A stretch of 64,000 nt of DNA. Source: Salvia splendens. Lineage: Eukaryota; Streptophyta; Magnoliopsida; Lamiales; Lamiaceae. Position 1 is the stretch's first letter; the number at the start of each line of letters is the position of its first letter. The notes beneath the pieces are model-generated. The model saw nothing but the letters and a program-made list of their open reading frames with translations. It ran no database searches and had not been told where the DNA came from. The stretch lies in NCBI RefSeq assembly GCF_004379255.2, contig NC_056041.1:19375559-19439558 (forward strand), given 5' to 3'. Of the stretch, positions 11,786 to 24,158 are shown piece after piece. The position numbers and the translations under genes were made by a program.

Positions 11786-13398
11786 TTACAAACGTGCAAA
11801 TCCAAGCTTATCGGTATGGATAACTCTTTCCGCTTATAAGACCTTTTAAAAGAGTGAGTGACAAGATAATAATATATTAGACTTAAACCATGGTCTACCA
11901 GATAATAAACAAGGAAGTAATTTCTATATCTTAAAAGAATTAAACCATGGTCTACAAGAACTAGTAATAAACAAGGAGGTAATTTCAGAAACCGGGGGCT
12001 TAGATATTTATTTAATATATTAGGTTTTATTATTTTATTGAAAGCTCCGATCTCAATCATTTCTTTGATCGCTTTCATATTTTGTCCGATTAGTAAAGCT
12101 CACGTCTCAATAGCGTCGAATCGATTGGGAATTATTATACACAAATAAATGCAATCGCAGTCAAGACCAATAATTTTCCATTCCCAAACAACGTGAGTAG
12201 CGTGGGACTTTATTTATTTTTAATTAGCTCCAGCGAAGCGCGATATCATTATCGAGGTCATGTCACAATTATCAATTTAGTAGTATAAGGTAATTCAACT
12301 GATATTATGAAGTTATATAATAACTCTCTAAAAAATGTATCCCGAAAACATGTAAATCATTTTTTGTTTTACTTAAATTTATTTTCTGTTTCTATACACA
12401 TACAACTATGTTGATTTATCACTTCGGATTAAAAATGTATCATCCGATTTAATTTTGTTGTTACTGAATTAAATACTAGTAATATTTTGTTTACAATATA
12501 TTGTTGGATGTATCCAAAGCGATTTCTCAGTCCACAGCTCAGACATGTTTATTAATGATCTGGACCCAAGATTATGAATTAAAACTAGGCGGCCCAATAA
12601 TTGAGCCCAATATCAATAAAAATGGAGCCGTGATACAAAGGAGATACAGAATGACATGGTTATGTTTATATTCTAATTTGCATCTCATATCTCTTCTGAT
12701 TTTGCATTTTCTCGTTTTAAATAGTTCTAAAGATTATCATTTTGTTCAACATAATTTATTTTTTGCTTTGTCATGCTGTTTTGGTTTGGGATTGTGGAGC
12801 TAGATGCGTTTTCGATTTCATTGTGAATTTAACAATCATCCATTGATTGTGAATTAATTTTTGCATTATGGTATATGATTAAAAAGGTCTATTAATAAAA
12901 AATGTTTTAATATTAATAAATAGTTTTTATGGTCTATTAATTTTAAAAGGTTTTATAAATTACTATTTTTTTAATTAAAATATATTTGTTGTAAATATCC
13001 CCGGAGGCTCCTTTTATATATAGTTACAGATAGAATATTATAGATTAAAGATTTAGTTCTACTTGACATTATTTCCTGTTTATAGTATATCATTTTTATT
13101 TATTTTTTGTTTTACTTACTTTCTCCAAAAACAAGCGCATATCCTTTTTATTTATTTTTATTTTACTTTAATTTAGTTTTACTTAAATTATTTATAGTTT
13201 TACTTTATATGCTAAGGAAAAATAAAGAGTATATAAAAGCACGCTACTAATTAGCTTTTTTTAAAAATTAATATTACGTATTATTTGTACAAGTACTTTT
13301 ATATTTCTTTCTTTATTATTTACATTGAATTTTTGCTCGTGCAATATGCCAATGTACATGCTACAGTGTCTCAAACAACCAATGTTAATGCAATTGCC
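11786..13398. other. AT-rich intergenic region with an imperfect tandem repeat
   Basis: No gene recognised. A short imperfect direct repeat beginning TTAAACCATGGTCTAC occurs at about 11884-11925 and 11939-11985, each copy followed by AATAAACAAGGA and GTAATTTC. Confidence 0.45.
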
Positions 13399-13480
13399 CT
13401 CCAAAATGTGTTTGAAGTCGAAGTGGATCTCATCTTGACCTCCAAAATGTGTTTGAAGTCGAAGTGGATCTCATCTTGAC
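13399..13480. repeat. Perfect 41-bp tandem duplication
   Basis: The 41-bp unit starting CTCCAAAATGTGTTTGAAGT is repeated exactly once more (13399-13439 and 13440-13480). The identity implies a recent slippage or unequal-exchange event. No function is apparent. Confidence 0.9.
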
Positions 13481-13489
13481 CCTTCTCCA

Positions 13490-13728
13490 CCATAAGCGAG
13501 CCACTTTCTTTTTTAAGACATCCCACTTAAAATAAGTCGTTTTTCTTTTTAGTAAAAAATACTAGTAATATTTTTCTCTCTTTTACTTTATTCTTTTTTT
13601 TCAAATTCCACCTTTATTATCTCTCATATTTTATTATCTCATTTAACTCTTTAAATATCAATTTCTTAAATCATGTGTATTAAAGAAGTATCTTACTTAT
13701 GGCGGGATTAACGGAGTATGTACAAGAC
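13490..13728. mobile_element. Decayed Stowaway-like MITE
   Basis: Inward-facing segments (GAGCCACTTTCTTTTTTAAG on the left; AAGAAGTATCTTACTTATGG, then GGGATTAACGGAGTA on the right) flank an AT-rich core containing TTTTCTCTCTTTTACTTTATTC. This is the usual pattern of old Stowaway elements. The termini are degraded. Confidence 0.4.
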
Positions 13729-13867
13729 GGTGATTTTCAACTTTCAAGGTCACGTCAACATTGTCTAGAATTGAGCACTAGCGCCATATACATTGATCCC
13801 TCTAATTGAAAAAAAATTGGGAGCTTGGATGTTGTTTTTTAGTAATGGTAGTTTTGTAGATTAATTT

Positions 13868-14088
13868 CCTTTTTGGGCCGTCCCCCATTAAGAGTCGCTC
13901 TTCATTTTTACCATAAATGATAGTAGGTCTCACATTCCACTAACTCACTCCACTCACATTTCATTATAAAACCAATATAAAAAAGTGGGTCCCACATTCC
14001 ACTAACTTTTTCAACCAACTTTTTTTTTACATTTCTTAAAACTTGTGCCCGGTCAAACAACGACTCCTATTAGGGGACGGAGGGAGTA
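13868..14088. mobile_element. Stowaway-like MITE
   Basis: The right end, GGGGACGGAGGGAG followed by TA, is a canonical Stowaway terminus. The left part (CCGTCCCCCATTAAGAGTCG) mirrors the right part (CGACTCCTATTAGGGGACGG) as an inverted repeat. The outermost left bases are mutated. Confidence 0.65.
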
Positions 14089-15829
14089 TTTTACTTGCAT
14101 TATGGAGCACTAGTTTTTAGATTTAAAAAGGAAATGTAAAAATTGAATTGTTGCTAAAATACAAGGCTCATTCGCGTGACTTATATGGGTATAAAATCAT
14201 GTCAATGTCAACGCATCTTTAAGGAAAATGATATCACATGCCACCCACAAAACTATAACCGTCACGAAAGAGTACTAGGAGTACTACAAACTTATCAATA
14301 AATTCCAAAAATATTAAATCATTGACTATGTTAGTTAAATTATTCTTGTCAGCATTTTCATATAATTTTCACCCGATAGGTTTATTAATAAAATTCCTAG
14401 ATGGCAGGCTGTCAGCTTTCTGTGTATATTTCTGCATTCAATGGAATGTGTAAGCATGAATCCATGATCCAAGATCTACTAATATAAAAAATTTAACAAT
14501 GCAAGATCCGAAAAAATCTTCTTATTTTACTGGTTGATGTTGAACTTGGTGCATACATTGATTTACGCATTCGTCACCCAGAAAAAGAGAAGGGAAAAAA
14601 AGAAAAAGTTAAAGAAAATAAATTACTATAAATAATACTTTATACACACGAATAAAGTAGTACCAAATTAATAAGGCATGCCTAAAGAAGAAGAAAAATA
14701 TGGCGAGGAAGAATTTCTTTTTGAAGAAATTCTTTTGATTAATTGTGGTACTAGAACGATAATTGAGACATGATATATGGTGTAATTTAATTCAATGTGA
14801 ATAAAATTGGATTTTAAGAGGATAGTTACAGTGTTGCAGCACCGAATTGTTTATATTTGTATAGTCGTACATCCTATCATCAATATAAATTTAGTATATG
14901 CACGTATAATTTTGTCTCACTATAATTAATAGCTATTTTTGTTAAATTTGTTGTATTGAGCTAGCTATCAATCGCAAGAGGTCTTTTAATTGTTTTATTT
15001 GAAATTGTTTCTAATGAGAGGTCACATTACTTGAGCATCGCTTCTACTGTAGATTTTATTGTACTATATATAAATTACACAATTTAAGTTATTCACTAAA
15101 GTTTAGAAACGTTCAAATAAAGAAAAAAAGAAAAGAAGGCTCCCTATGTTTTACCATGTAATTCAGTTTAGGGAAAATCATCAAATAATTAATGAAATTT
15201 AATGTTGTTGCACTTGCACTCCTTGGTTGAGCAGTCTTTATTAGTAGGAATGCAATTTGCAATAAACCATTTCTCGAGGAAACAATTGACGAAAGTATTG
15301 AGATCCCAAAACTCAAGTCTTCGTCGCTATCCTAAATCTTAGTCCTAATTAATTTTACATCTAAATAATAATCTATTATTGCGACTCTCCGTTACGATAA
15401 CGATGATAACAATTGGTAATATACTTTTCATAAAAAAAAAAACTTAGTAGTACTTACTTTCTCTTCGCCTTTTTCTTCGGAGAATGAATTTATCTAGTCC
15501 ATATTTTGTTTGACGTTATTAATTTAATTATAATATAATTTGTAAAGTATTGTAAATTAAATATAAAAACATTATATTAATCCTACATGAATTTGTGATT
15601 TTAATTAATAATTGTAAAATTAAAACGAAGCCCTACACATTTCATCTCGTCTTTTCAAAATAGCAAGTACTACCGATTGTTATTTTGGTTTGTCCTTTAA
15701 TACTATGCAAATCTAATTTTGAAAACTTTTAAACAACATATTACCGGTACACATTATTTTATTTACAACTTATATCATTAAAAGTAATAATTTAATATTC
15801 TCCTATTTTATCCATTTTATTTCTTTCTC
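14089..15829. other. AT-rich intergenic region
   Basis: No gene, RNA or clear repeat recognised on either strand. Confidence 0.45.
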
Positions 15830-16110
15830 TTACTTTGTTAATTTTAAATTAAATTTCATGTCGTCCACCTTAAGTTGGTTGTCGATTGTGCAAGACTTTG
15901 AGATTTGTGGACCGACCCTCTCAAAGTGAGTTTGGAGCATAAGACTAGTGCTCTCAACTGCACCATTATCGTGTAACTCATTGTATAGTTCGAGAATTTT
16001 TTGCCAGAACATTGAAGCATTTTGAGAGTTGACGACAACCAGATTTTCAGAAAAAATATAAGCGTAGCACTCAATTTTTTTTAATTTTTCTTGCTGAATA
16101 TCTTTTGCGA
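15830..16110 (-). pseudogene. Possible fragment of a PIF/Harbinger ORF1-like (Myb/SANT-type) protein
   Basis: The minus-strand reading contains VVVNSQNASMFWQKILELYN, followed about 20 residues later by HFERVGPQISKS. This matches the spacing of the 'VVGxDQxxxxFWxRIxxxYN ... SRWGRIQ' pattern common in plant Harbinger ORF1 and related Myb-like proteins. No upstream tryptophan repeat, transposase or terminal repeats were found nearby, so at most a relic is present. The assignment depends on recalled consensus and is uncertain. Confidence 0.3.
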
Positions 16111-16180
16111 ACTTCAGTGTTGATGACCTAGCTAGTTCAAAAAAACATGCATAATAACTATTAGAAACTAGTACTAACAT

Positions 16181-17933
16181 ATTTGCAAACTAAAATATGC
16201 ATACTAAAGAAAGAGCTCTCGGCTGTGGTAAATTAATTTTGATCTATATCCTCCTCACTTGATCTGGATATCATATGCCATATGGTGTTTTGTCTAAATT
16301 ATAATTTCAATTCCCTGAAAACCACAACTGTCATTTTAATAATTATTGATAGCGAAAGAAAAATTATTACTACTATATGTGGGACTAAAAGAGGAACGTG
16401 TGGCCACTATATCTGAGTCTTTATATTACTGACAAAGACAAACTACACTGGTAGAGCAAAGAATTTCGCCCGCTCTTTTATTTATTTAATTAATTCTTAT
16501 ACTCGCACTGTCCTATTTAAATTGGACCAAAAGTTTTGAGCACATAAATTAAAAAATTATTTCCAATAAATAAATATAATATAATACAATATAAAAGAAT
16601 AAAATAGAAGAAATAAAAAAAGTAAAAGATGTAATAGAATAAAATAATAGTGATTAAATATTTTATTATTATTAAAAATAAAATTATCTACTTAGTTGAT
16701 ATGTTTTAAAAAATAATACGACTCAATTTAATTATGACAAACAAAGTATTTCTTTTACCCTTTACTTCTTATTCTATTTGTTGATATACATTATTACATT
16801 TGCGAGTCATTATTGATCTTTTATCTTTAAAGCTATTTTAAAAGCTAACTTAACTAAAAGTATATTACAAAAACTATTCAATACTTTAACTCCAAAAGAA
16901 ATAGTAGAACATTCAAAAAAATAAAAGGCAGTCATATTCATACGAAGAATTATAAATTATCATTTAAATCGTGATTTTCAAATGTTTTTATACATATTTA
17001 GTGTAACTTGCAATTCTTTAACCTATACCATATACCAAACATATTTTTTTCAATAAAGACAGGGTTTATATTTTCCATTTATACAAAACTAACATAGGAA
17101 ACCATCAATTAAATGTGACATTATCTGGACTTATTGACTAACCAATCTCACTGTCTTACGTATGCCGCCGCCCACGGAAAAAAATATCTGAATTCATTTT
17201 TAATTTAAATTTCCATAAATTTAATTTTGGAATTAGTTATGATTCTATAATTACATTTTTAATTCTTGATATTTAATAATATCTTTTGCTGCCTCTATTT
17301 TTTTAAAAAATATAATCGCATATCTTTGAACTTTGAAGTAAAAGAGTTAAAATGACTTACTTATACACTTTTTAGACCTTTTAACTAAATGTGTTTAAGG
17401 ACTTTTTTGTCATTTTTTTTACTTTTTAATGTTTTCTCTCATATCTCTTATTTATTTTTATTGCGAAATTGTAAGAGGAAAAGTAAGTAACTGAAGTTGT
17501 TTTAGTTGATGATGAGACCCACTTTATTAGTAGAATAAATGGGTAATATGAAGTTTCTAAAGTTTAAACTTTTTAAATATAATCACATATCTTTGAACTT
17601 TGAAGTTTAAAAAATTCATTTGGTTATAAAAAGTTTAAAAAATGCAAAAGTTTATCTAGTAATTTTAGATTAAAGGTTTGAGATATGTGACTATGTAAAT
17701 GATAGTATAGCAAATTTTAGGATAAACTATAGTTATCTCTAATTATAAAGATCGTTGATAGAGTGGGTTCCAACTTAACATTATCTATTATCAAGATAAG
17801 CGTTCCAGCTAATTTCTTCTTGCCGGTTATAGAGTATAGGATTAATCGAGACAATTGCAATCACAAGTTCCACATCCATAAACATTACAACCCCAAATAC
17901 GTTGTAATTAATTTTACTTGACCATTATCACAA
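16181..17933. other. AT-rich intergenic region
   Basis: No gene recognised. CATATCTTTGAACTTTGAAG occurs twice, at about 17320 and 17588, and a related inverted segment (AAAGGTTTGAGATATGTGAC) lies near 17675. This hints at an old MITE, but without sharp ends. Confidence 0.4.
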
Positions 17934-17961
17934 CTAGTTTTAACCCACGTGCGATGCACGG
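17934..17961 (-). mobile_element. Helitron-like 3' terminus (minus orientation)
   Basis: On the minus strand a short hairpin, CGTGC-ATC-GCACG, is followed after about a dozen bases by CTAG and then T. This is the layout of plant Helitron 3' ends: a GC hairpin 10-12 bp before CTRR, inserted next to T. The body would extend toward higher coordinates. The 5' TC end could not be located in the AT-rich sequence, and no Rep/helicase remnant was seen. Confidence 0.5.
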
Positions 17962-17965
17962 CGAA

Positions 17966-18669
17966 ATATTTTTTATCATACGATTTTAAATTGTTAATTG
18001 ATTAACACAAGATTAAGTTTTGATTCCGAAAACAAATTGGTAGTATTGCAAGTTTTAAAATTGGACGATAGCTTTTCAAACCTCAAAACGGTTTTAAAAT
18101 TATATTTTGAAGTATAAAAGCGCCGACGCAGAATAATATTGTCACAAAATTGTGTGTAATCTTTTTTGTATTCTGTGTCCATTTAAATTAGTACTATACT
18201 TTATCATAGTCGAGCTTCATTACATTGCAATATAGTGACCCTAATACGCTAAAAACCCAAACCTTGAAACCTAAATCATAAACCCTTAACGTTAAAATAT
18301 AATCATCATGACCAATAATTGAGCCAAATATAAATAAAATCCTCCCACCGTCCCAGTTCAAATTTACTTTGTTAATCACTTTAAAACAAACTTTAATAAT
18401 AGAAAAAAATAAAAAGAATATCATAACTTCATGTTAAACAATATGAAGAGTATTGGAAAATATGGAGGGAGTGAAAAACGTGATGAAAAAAAATATGTGA
18501 GTGGATAAATTACCTAATGTCATATATTTATAGTCCAAAAAATAGAAGATAACTCCTCAAAATTTTCACTTTCTTCACCTATTATTAAAAATTTTTAAAC
18601 CTTTTAATTTCCCAAAAATTAAAAACTAAGCGTTACGTAAATGTTATCAAATTTTGAAAAATGAATGCA
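17966..18669. other. AT-rich intergenic sequence, possibly Helitron interior
   Basis: No coding signal. If the terminus at 17934-17961 is genuine, this stretch belongs to the same non-autonomous Helitron. Confidence 0.35.
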
Positions 18670-19320
18670 CAGATTAGGATATTTTAAAATATTAATTTTA
18701 AATTATAAATTAACTTGAATGGAATCAGAAATAATACCATTATATAAAAATTGTAAAAAAATGTAATGTTAATTATGAATTATACAACTAAAACATACTT
18801 ATTAAACTCGAAATAATTAATAACAAATTATAAAGATTTGGAGCTATCTGATTCACAATATATGAGTGAGAATCATATGAAACAACATGATTTGATTAAT
18901 TTATGAGAAATAGAAAATGAATCCACTCACATCACCTGTGAAATAAGATTCCAATTATAATAACTACAACATTATTTAATGCTAAAATAAAGATATCTTA
19001 ATAATTTAAAATATTATATAAGATTAAGGATTATAACATCTTACGAATTACTGGATATGTAAACTTTCTATAATGTAAGATATTTCAAAATATTAATTTA
19101 AATTAGAAATTAATTAAATGTAATTGGAAATAATATAATTATATAAAATTGTAAATAAAAAATGTATTTACTAACCATGAATCATTGACTAAAATATATT
19201 AAACTCAAAATAAATTAATAACAAAATATAAAAATTTATCACACTCTAATTCAAATACATGAATGAGGATCATCTGAAACAACATCAATTGGTTAAGTTA
19301 TGAAAAGAAATATGAATGAA
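18670..19320. repeat. Diverged direct duplication of about 250 bp
   Basis: The block at about 18670-18920 is repeated at about 19078-19320. Aligned landmarks in order are AAATATTAATTTAAATTA-like text, ATTATATAAAATTGTAA, ATTAAACTC.AAATAATTAATAACAAA, ATGA(G/A)TGAG.ATCAT and GAAACAACAT. Identity is roughly three quarters by eye. No coding content was seen. Confidence 0.55.
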
Positions 19321-21202
19321 TTTACAATTAATCAAACTAATAATAATTACATGAAAAGACTAAATCCAAACTTGCAAACCGGACTGGAGTATGATGGCGA
19401 TGATGCTACACATAAATACTACCACATCATTGGCCTTCATCCATGGCCAGTCCATCTACCCTCATCTCTGACACAGTTTGTTGTCGAGAAACGCATATTT
19501 ACAAAACAAAACACATATAATTTGCATACAAATTTTAAACGATGCACAAAACAATACCGCATAACAACATATCGCATGATCATGAAAACCACACTCTAAA
19601 CGATGATATTGATTTTGGCTCCATGAGTGTTAGCCTTATAAATATGAATGCGACTATTTTTGATAACCGAATAAACTGAGGAAACTCCAGACCATTCAGC
19701 AAGATATGGAATGGTTCCATGGTGTCAACCTTTCTTCCTAGTAAGAACAAAAATATCAAGCTTGAGTTTTAGGAGTACTGTATAAGATAAGTAGGTATGT
19801 GTGGATAGTAGGCCTCCAAATGTCATATTTATAGGCTAAAAAAATAACCATAAGGCTCTGTAAAAACTTTTCAAGTTTACTATTTATGATAAAATTATGA
19901 TAATCAATTGCATATTAATTTAATCATTTTGAAATTAATTTGACCACATTAAGAAATCATTAATCACGTGAATTCATTTACAATAATATGAAACGTAGGA
20001 GGTAGGAGTATATAATTATTGACATATCATGGCCTCAACAATGAAACGGTCGGTTATACACAACTATTAGTATATAATTAGTACTCTTATTTTTCACAAT
20101 TAATTCATAATTAATTAGCAATGGTGCAGGAGTATTCATTCTCATAATTAATTAGTATTAATTAATTAACATGACCTCAATATCTTAGCCAACCGTTTTA
20201 TGAAAAACGCTTAGAATATTTAGATGGTCATATGATTACACTTATTATATAATTATAGATTCTAGGTAATTGCAATAGTATCCAAAACTTATAACGTTTA
20301 GAGAAATTAATGGTATAATTATATTAATTACATTCTCTTAATTGATTATTAATTATTAGTATATAATTAATTTTGTAAAACGTAGAGACGGACTATAGTA
20401 TAGACCTATTCACTAACTAAAATTGTTTTAATCCCAAACCAAAATTTTAAATTCCCAAAATGTCCTCAAAACTCAACTTTTATATATGTATAGATACTAA
20501 AAATTATGTTACATCCCCTAAATAAATATGCCGCACACGTCTGAATTTGTAATAATTGAGTAATGCAAAAGTGCAATGAGCAACGTAATTCTGCAAGAAG
20601 AGGAAAAAATAAACTAAATTAAATTTATTAAATCATTTTGAATGGTTGCCAATGAATTTCAACACCCAAATATTCAAACATTAGATAGACTAGTTTGGGA
20701 ATGAAAAAGTTCCCATTAAATGTCAGCCGAGGTGAGGTGGGGCCCACTCCTCTTTCCCGGTCATCAATATTTCTGGTTACCTGAATACAAATTTGTTCTA
20801 ATTAATTCTCTTAAAATTAATTTCAATTGCATTCGTTGACGTTATAATATATTCTTCGGTCCTTCCCATTCCTACTCATATACAAACCTCATTTCTTTGT
20901 CAAAGGTAGAATATAGATATATCTCTCTCTCTCCACAACTAATTATGGAGTAAGTAGTATTTTAATGATATTTCATTTGTGATTCAGATTTCATTAATAT
21001 AATGTTATATTCAAATTAATGCCCATTAGTGGTCTTAAAATTATAAAGATCAGAAAGCAGACCGCTATTAATTTGATTTCATCAATAAATTACCAAAAAA
21101 GGCTAGATTAATTTTCCATTTTACATGGTCAAAATTACTCCAACGGAAAACACGGTTTGTGTTAATTCTGACTTAATTCACTCCCCCTCCCTTTTCATCC
21201 TG
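19321..21202. other. AT-rich intergenic region upstream of the methyltransferase gene
   Basis: No gene recognised. Around 19785-19860 there is text similar to 18475-18540 (GTGGATA...CAAATGTCATATTTATAG), so the duplicated tract may extend further. The last few hundred bases should include the promoter of the downstream gene. Confidence 0.4.
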
Positions 21203-21209
21203 TATAAAA
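21203..21209 (+). promoter_or_regulatory. Candidate TATA box of the PMT gene
   Basis: TATAAAA lies about 275 bases upstream of the ATG at 21482, within a C/T-rich leader containing CTCCCCCTCCC and CTCTCTCTCTCTC tracts typical of plant promoters and 5' UTRs. A 5' UTR of about 240 bases is inferred. Confidence 0.55.
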
Positions 21210-21380
21210 CATACCACACAATTAACATCTTTCACTTGAGCTCTCCCATTTCATCCTCCAATTTTTTTGCAATTTTATTCACCCAGAGTAGTGTTATCAA
21301 CAAAAGTGTGTTCCACCATCCCCATACACATTCCCTCTCTCTCTCTCAAGGCCCACTTGATTCTTAACTTGTCTCCCTAA

Positions 21381-21407
21381 CAAGCAAGCAAGCAAGCAAG
21401 CAAGCAT
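21381..21407 (+). repeat. (CAAG)n microsatellite in the 5' UTR
   Basis: Six tandem CAAG copies lie in the presumed 5' UTR of the methyltransferase gene, about 75 bases before the start codon. Confidence 0.85.
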
Positions 21408-21481
21408 CCTCCCATCTTATTTCCATTACACCGTATATATATAAACAAACTCCTGGTATCACTTGATTGAAAATAAAAAAC

Positions 21482-24158
21482 ATGGGGGGTTCTAGCCCAC
21501 CCTCACACTACACCCCTCTCTCCAAAACAACACTAACCACCGGCGGAATCTCCTCATTATTCAAGCGATCCAAACTCTACCCTCTCGCCCTCATCACCAT
21601 CCTCTGCTCCCTCTCGTACCTCTTCGGCGCCTGGCACAACGCCGTCCCCTCGAACCCCACCGTCACCTGCTTCACCGCGCCCCAGAACACCACGTTTGAG
21701 CCCCAACCACAACACACAAACGTAGTACCGCAAAAGCTCGACTTCGCGACACACCACGCCGCCGAAAACGACGTCGCTCTGAGCCCAGACTTGAAAAAAG
21801 CGTTCCCGCCATGCGACGTGAGGTACAGCGAGTACACCCCGTGCGAGGACCAGGAGAGGTCGCTGCGGTTCGACCGGAGCAGGCTGATATACCGGGAGCG
21901 GCACTGCCCGGAGAAGAAGGAGCTCCTGAAGTGCCGCGTCCCGGCGCCGCACGGCTACCAGAACCCGTTCAAGTGGCCGCTCAGCCGCGACCTCGCCTGG
22001 TACGCCAACGTGCCGCACAAGGAGCTCACCGTCGAGAAGGCCGTCCAGAACTGGATCCGCTTCGAGGGCGACCGCTTCCGCTTCCCCGGCGGCGGCACCA
22101 TGTTCCCCAACGGCGCCGACGCCTACATCGACGACATCGGGAAGCTCATCAATCTCAGAGACGGCTCCATCCGGACCGCCATCGATACTGGCTGCGGGGT
22201 ATTTATTTAATTTTATCATTATTTTTTTTGATTTGGATGCTTTTCTTTGATGCAAAGTTTTGACGTTTGCGATTGATTTTGACTTGGGGATTTTCTAAAA
22301 AGTCTGAAATTTGGCATCCGGAATTGTGTTACGTGATGAAATGTTTTTTTGCTGAAAATGAATGGGAAAACCAGCTTTACATACTGGCATTGTAAATTAC
22401 ATTTATTGCTTTGATTTCGTATAATAAATTCTGGTTTATCTGTAAAATAATTTATGTGCAGATATTTTGTGATTATCTCTATAGTGGTGTAGATGAGATG
22501 GACAGTAATGCATAACGAACTTTTGCCTATATTTTTTGATTCAATTGTTTGTTTCATGTATCTATCAACAACAATCACAACTAATTAACTAGACATAAAT
22601 AATCACAATTGCCTATAGATAGTGATGGTGTGTGGCTTATGACTTCAGGTTGCAAGCTGGGGAGCTTATCTGCTATCACGGAACGTGGTGACGATGTCGT
22701 TTGCACCGAGGGATACGCATGAAGCACAGGTGCAGTTTGCTCTGGAGCGCGGGGTTCCTGCTCTGATTGGTGTCATTGCCTCCAAGAGGCTCCCTTACCC
22801 CTCACGAGCCTTCGACATGGCTCATTGCTCGCGCTGCCTCATCCCGTGGGGCCAATATGGTAGTACATCATTCTCTCTTGTAGTAGTTTACTTCAACTTC
22901 AAACTCATTTGCTTTCTTCAACAGATGGGGCGTACTTGATGGAGGTCGACCGGGTTTTGAGGCCGGGTGGATACTGGATCCTCTCGGGCCCACCAATCAA
23001 CTGGAAGAAGCACTGGAGAGGGTGGGAGAGGACAATGGATGATCTCAATGCGGAGCAGATGCAGATTGAGAATGTGACAAGGAGTTTATGCTGGAATAAA
23101 TTGGTTGAGAGAAGTGATATCTCCATATGGCAAAAGCCTCTCAATCATTTGAGTTGCAAGAAATCCAAGAAGAGTTCCTTGTTTTGTCCTGTACAGGATC
23201 CCGACAAAGCCTGGTTCGTCGTCCTTAACACACATACACCTCTGCTCTTTTTTAAGGCCTTGAGTTAATGTTGTCTGAATGGAATGTCTGCAGGTATACG
23301 ACCTTAGAGACGTGCCTGACCCCGTTGCCTGAGGTGTCGGACGCAGGGGAGGTAGCAGGAGGGGAGGTGGAGAAATGGCCGCGTAGATTGAGGGCTGTGC
23401 CTCCCAGGATTAGCAGGGGGAGTGTTGATGGGGTGACACCTGAGATGTTCCACAAGGATACAGAGCTATGGCGAAAGCGAGTTGCTTATTACAAGAACAT
23501 CAACAACCAGCTTGGGAAGGCTGGGAGATACCGTAACGTCCTTGACATGAACGCCTTCTTGGGCGGATTCGCTGCTAGTTTGGTCCAAGATCCACTTTGG
23601 GTGATGAACATTGTCCCGGTCGAGGCTAAGGCCAACACGCTAGGCGCCATCTACGAGCGAGGATTGGTTGGGACTTACCAGAGCTGGTATGCGTATATGT
23701 TAAAATGATCTATCTCATTTATAGTATTTCCCATTCCACATTGTGTGAGAGTTTTTCGATTTTTTTTTGGTTTAGGTGTGAAGCCATGTCGACTTATCCT
23801 AGAACGTACGATCTCATTCATGCGGATTCGGTTTTCAGCCTCTACCAGGATAGGTAAGTATGGCATGAATGCTCTTGAGCAACCTACTTCTGAAGTCATG
23901 TTTTGTTACTAAAACTGAAGTGCAATTGATCTTATTAGGTGTGAAATAGAAGATATAATGTTGGAAATGGATCGGATATTGAGACCCGAAGGAGGCTTGA
24001 TCATTCGAGACGATGTGGATGTGTTGTTGAAGGTGAAGAGGATTGCAGATGCATTGAGTTGGGATAGTAGGATTGTGGATCATGAAGATGGGCCATTGGA
24101 GAGAGAGAAGCTTCTGTTTGGAGTCAAGTTGTATTGGACAGCCCCAGCTCAGAGTTGA
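21482..24158 (+). CDS. Type II membrane SAM-dependent methyltransferase, PMT15/PMT16-like (Methyltransf_29)
   Basis: Six exons: 21482-22198, 22649-22859, 22925-23213, 23294-23686, 23776-23853 and 23939-24158. All junctions are GT-AG, giving 635 residues. The ATG at 21482 gives MGGSS; the in-frame TTG at 21467 is not a credible start. A signal-anchor helix lies at about residues 32-50 ([19 protein letters not shown]), so the catalytic part faces the Golgi lumen. The SAM motif [15 protein letters not shown] spans the exon 1/2 junction near residue 240. Other family blocks are [72 protein letters not shown] and [16 protein letters not shown]. Relatives (QUA2/TSD2, CGR) are linked to pectin homogalacturonan methylesterification; the substrate of this subgroup is not established. 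Exon 1 is far more GC-rich than the later exons. Confidence 0.95.

Noticed and set aside
12501..12803. 100-codon plus-strand frame in AT-rich DNA
   Set aside because: Composition-driven, no domain, no splice or promoter context.
19300..19599. 99-codon plus-strand frame
   Set aside because: Overlaps the diverged duplication, asparagine-rich low complexity, no family resemblance.
21467..21481. Upstream TTG start for the PMT protein (MKIKN...)
   Set aside because: Plant genes do not normally start at TTG, and the ATG at 21482 gives the expected N-terminus.
21557..22255. 232-codon minus-strand open frame across PMT exon 1
   Set aside because: It is the antisense shadow of a GC-rich exon (stops are rare in such sequence). 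It is repetitive and matches no family, while the plus strand encodes a clear methyltransferase.
21811..22263. 150-codon plus-strand frame overlapping PMT exon 1
   Set aside because: Arginine/proline-rich alternative frame of the same GC-rich exon; runs through the splice donor.
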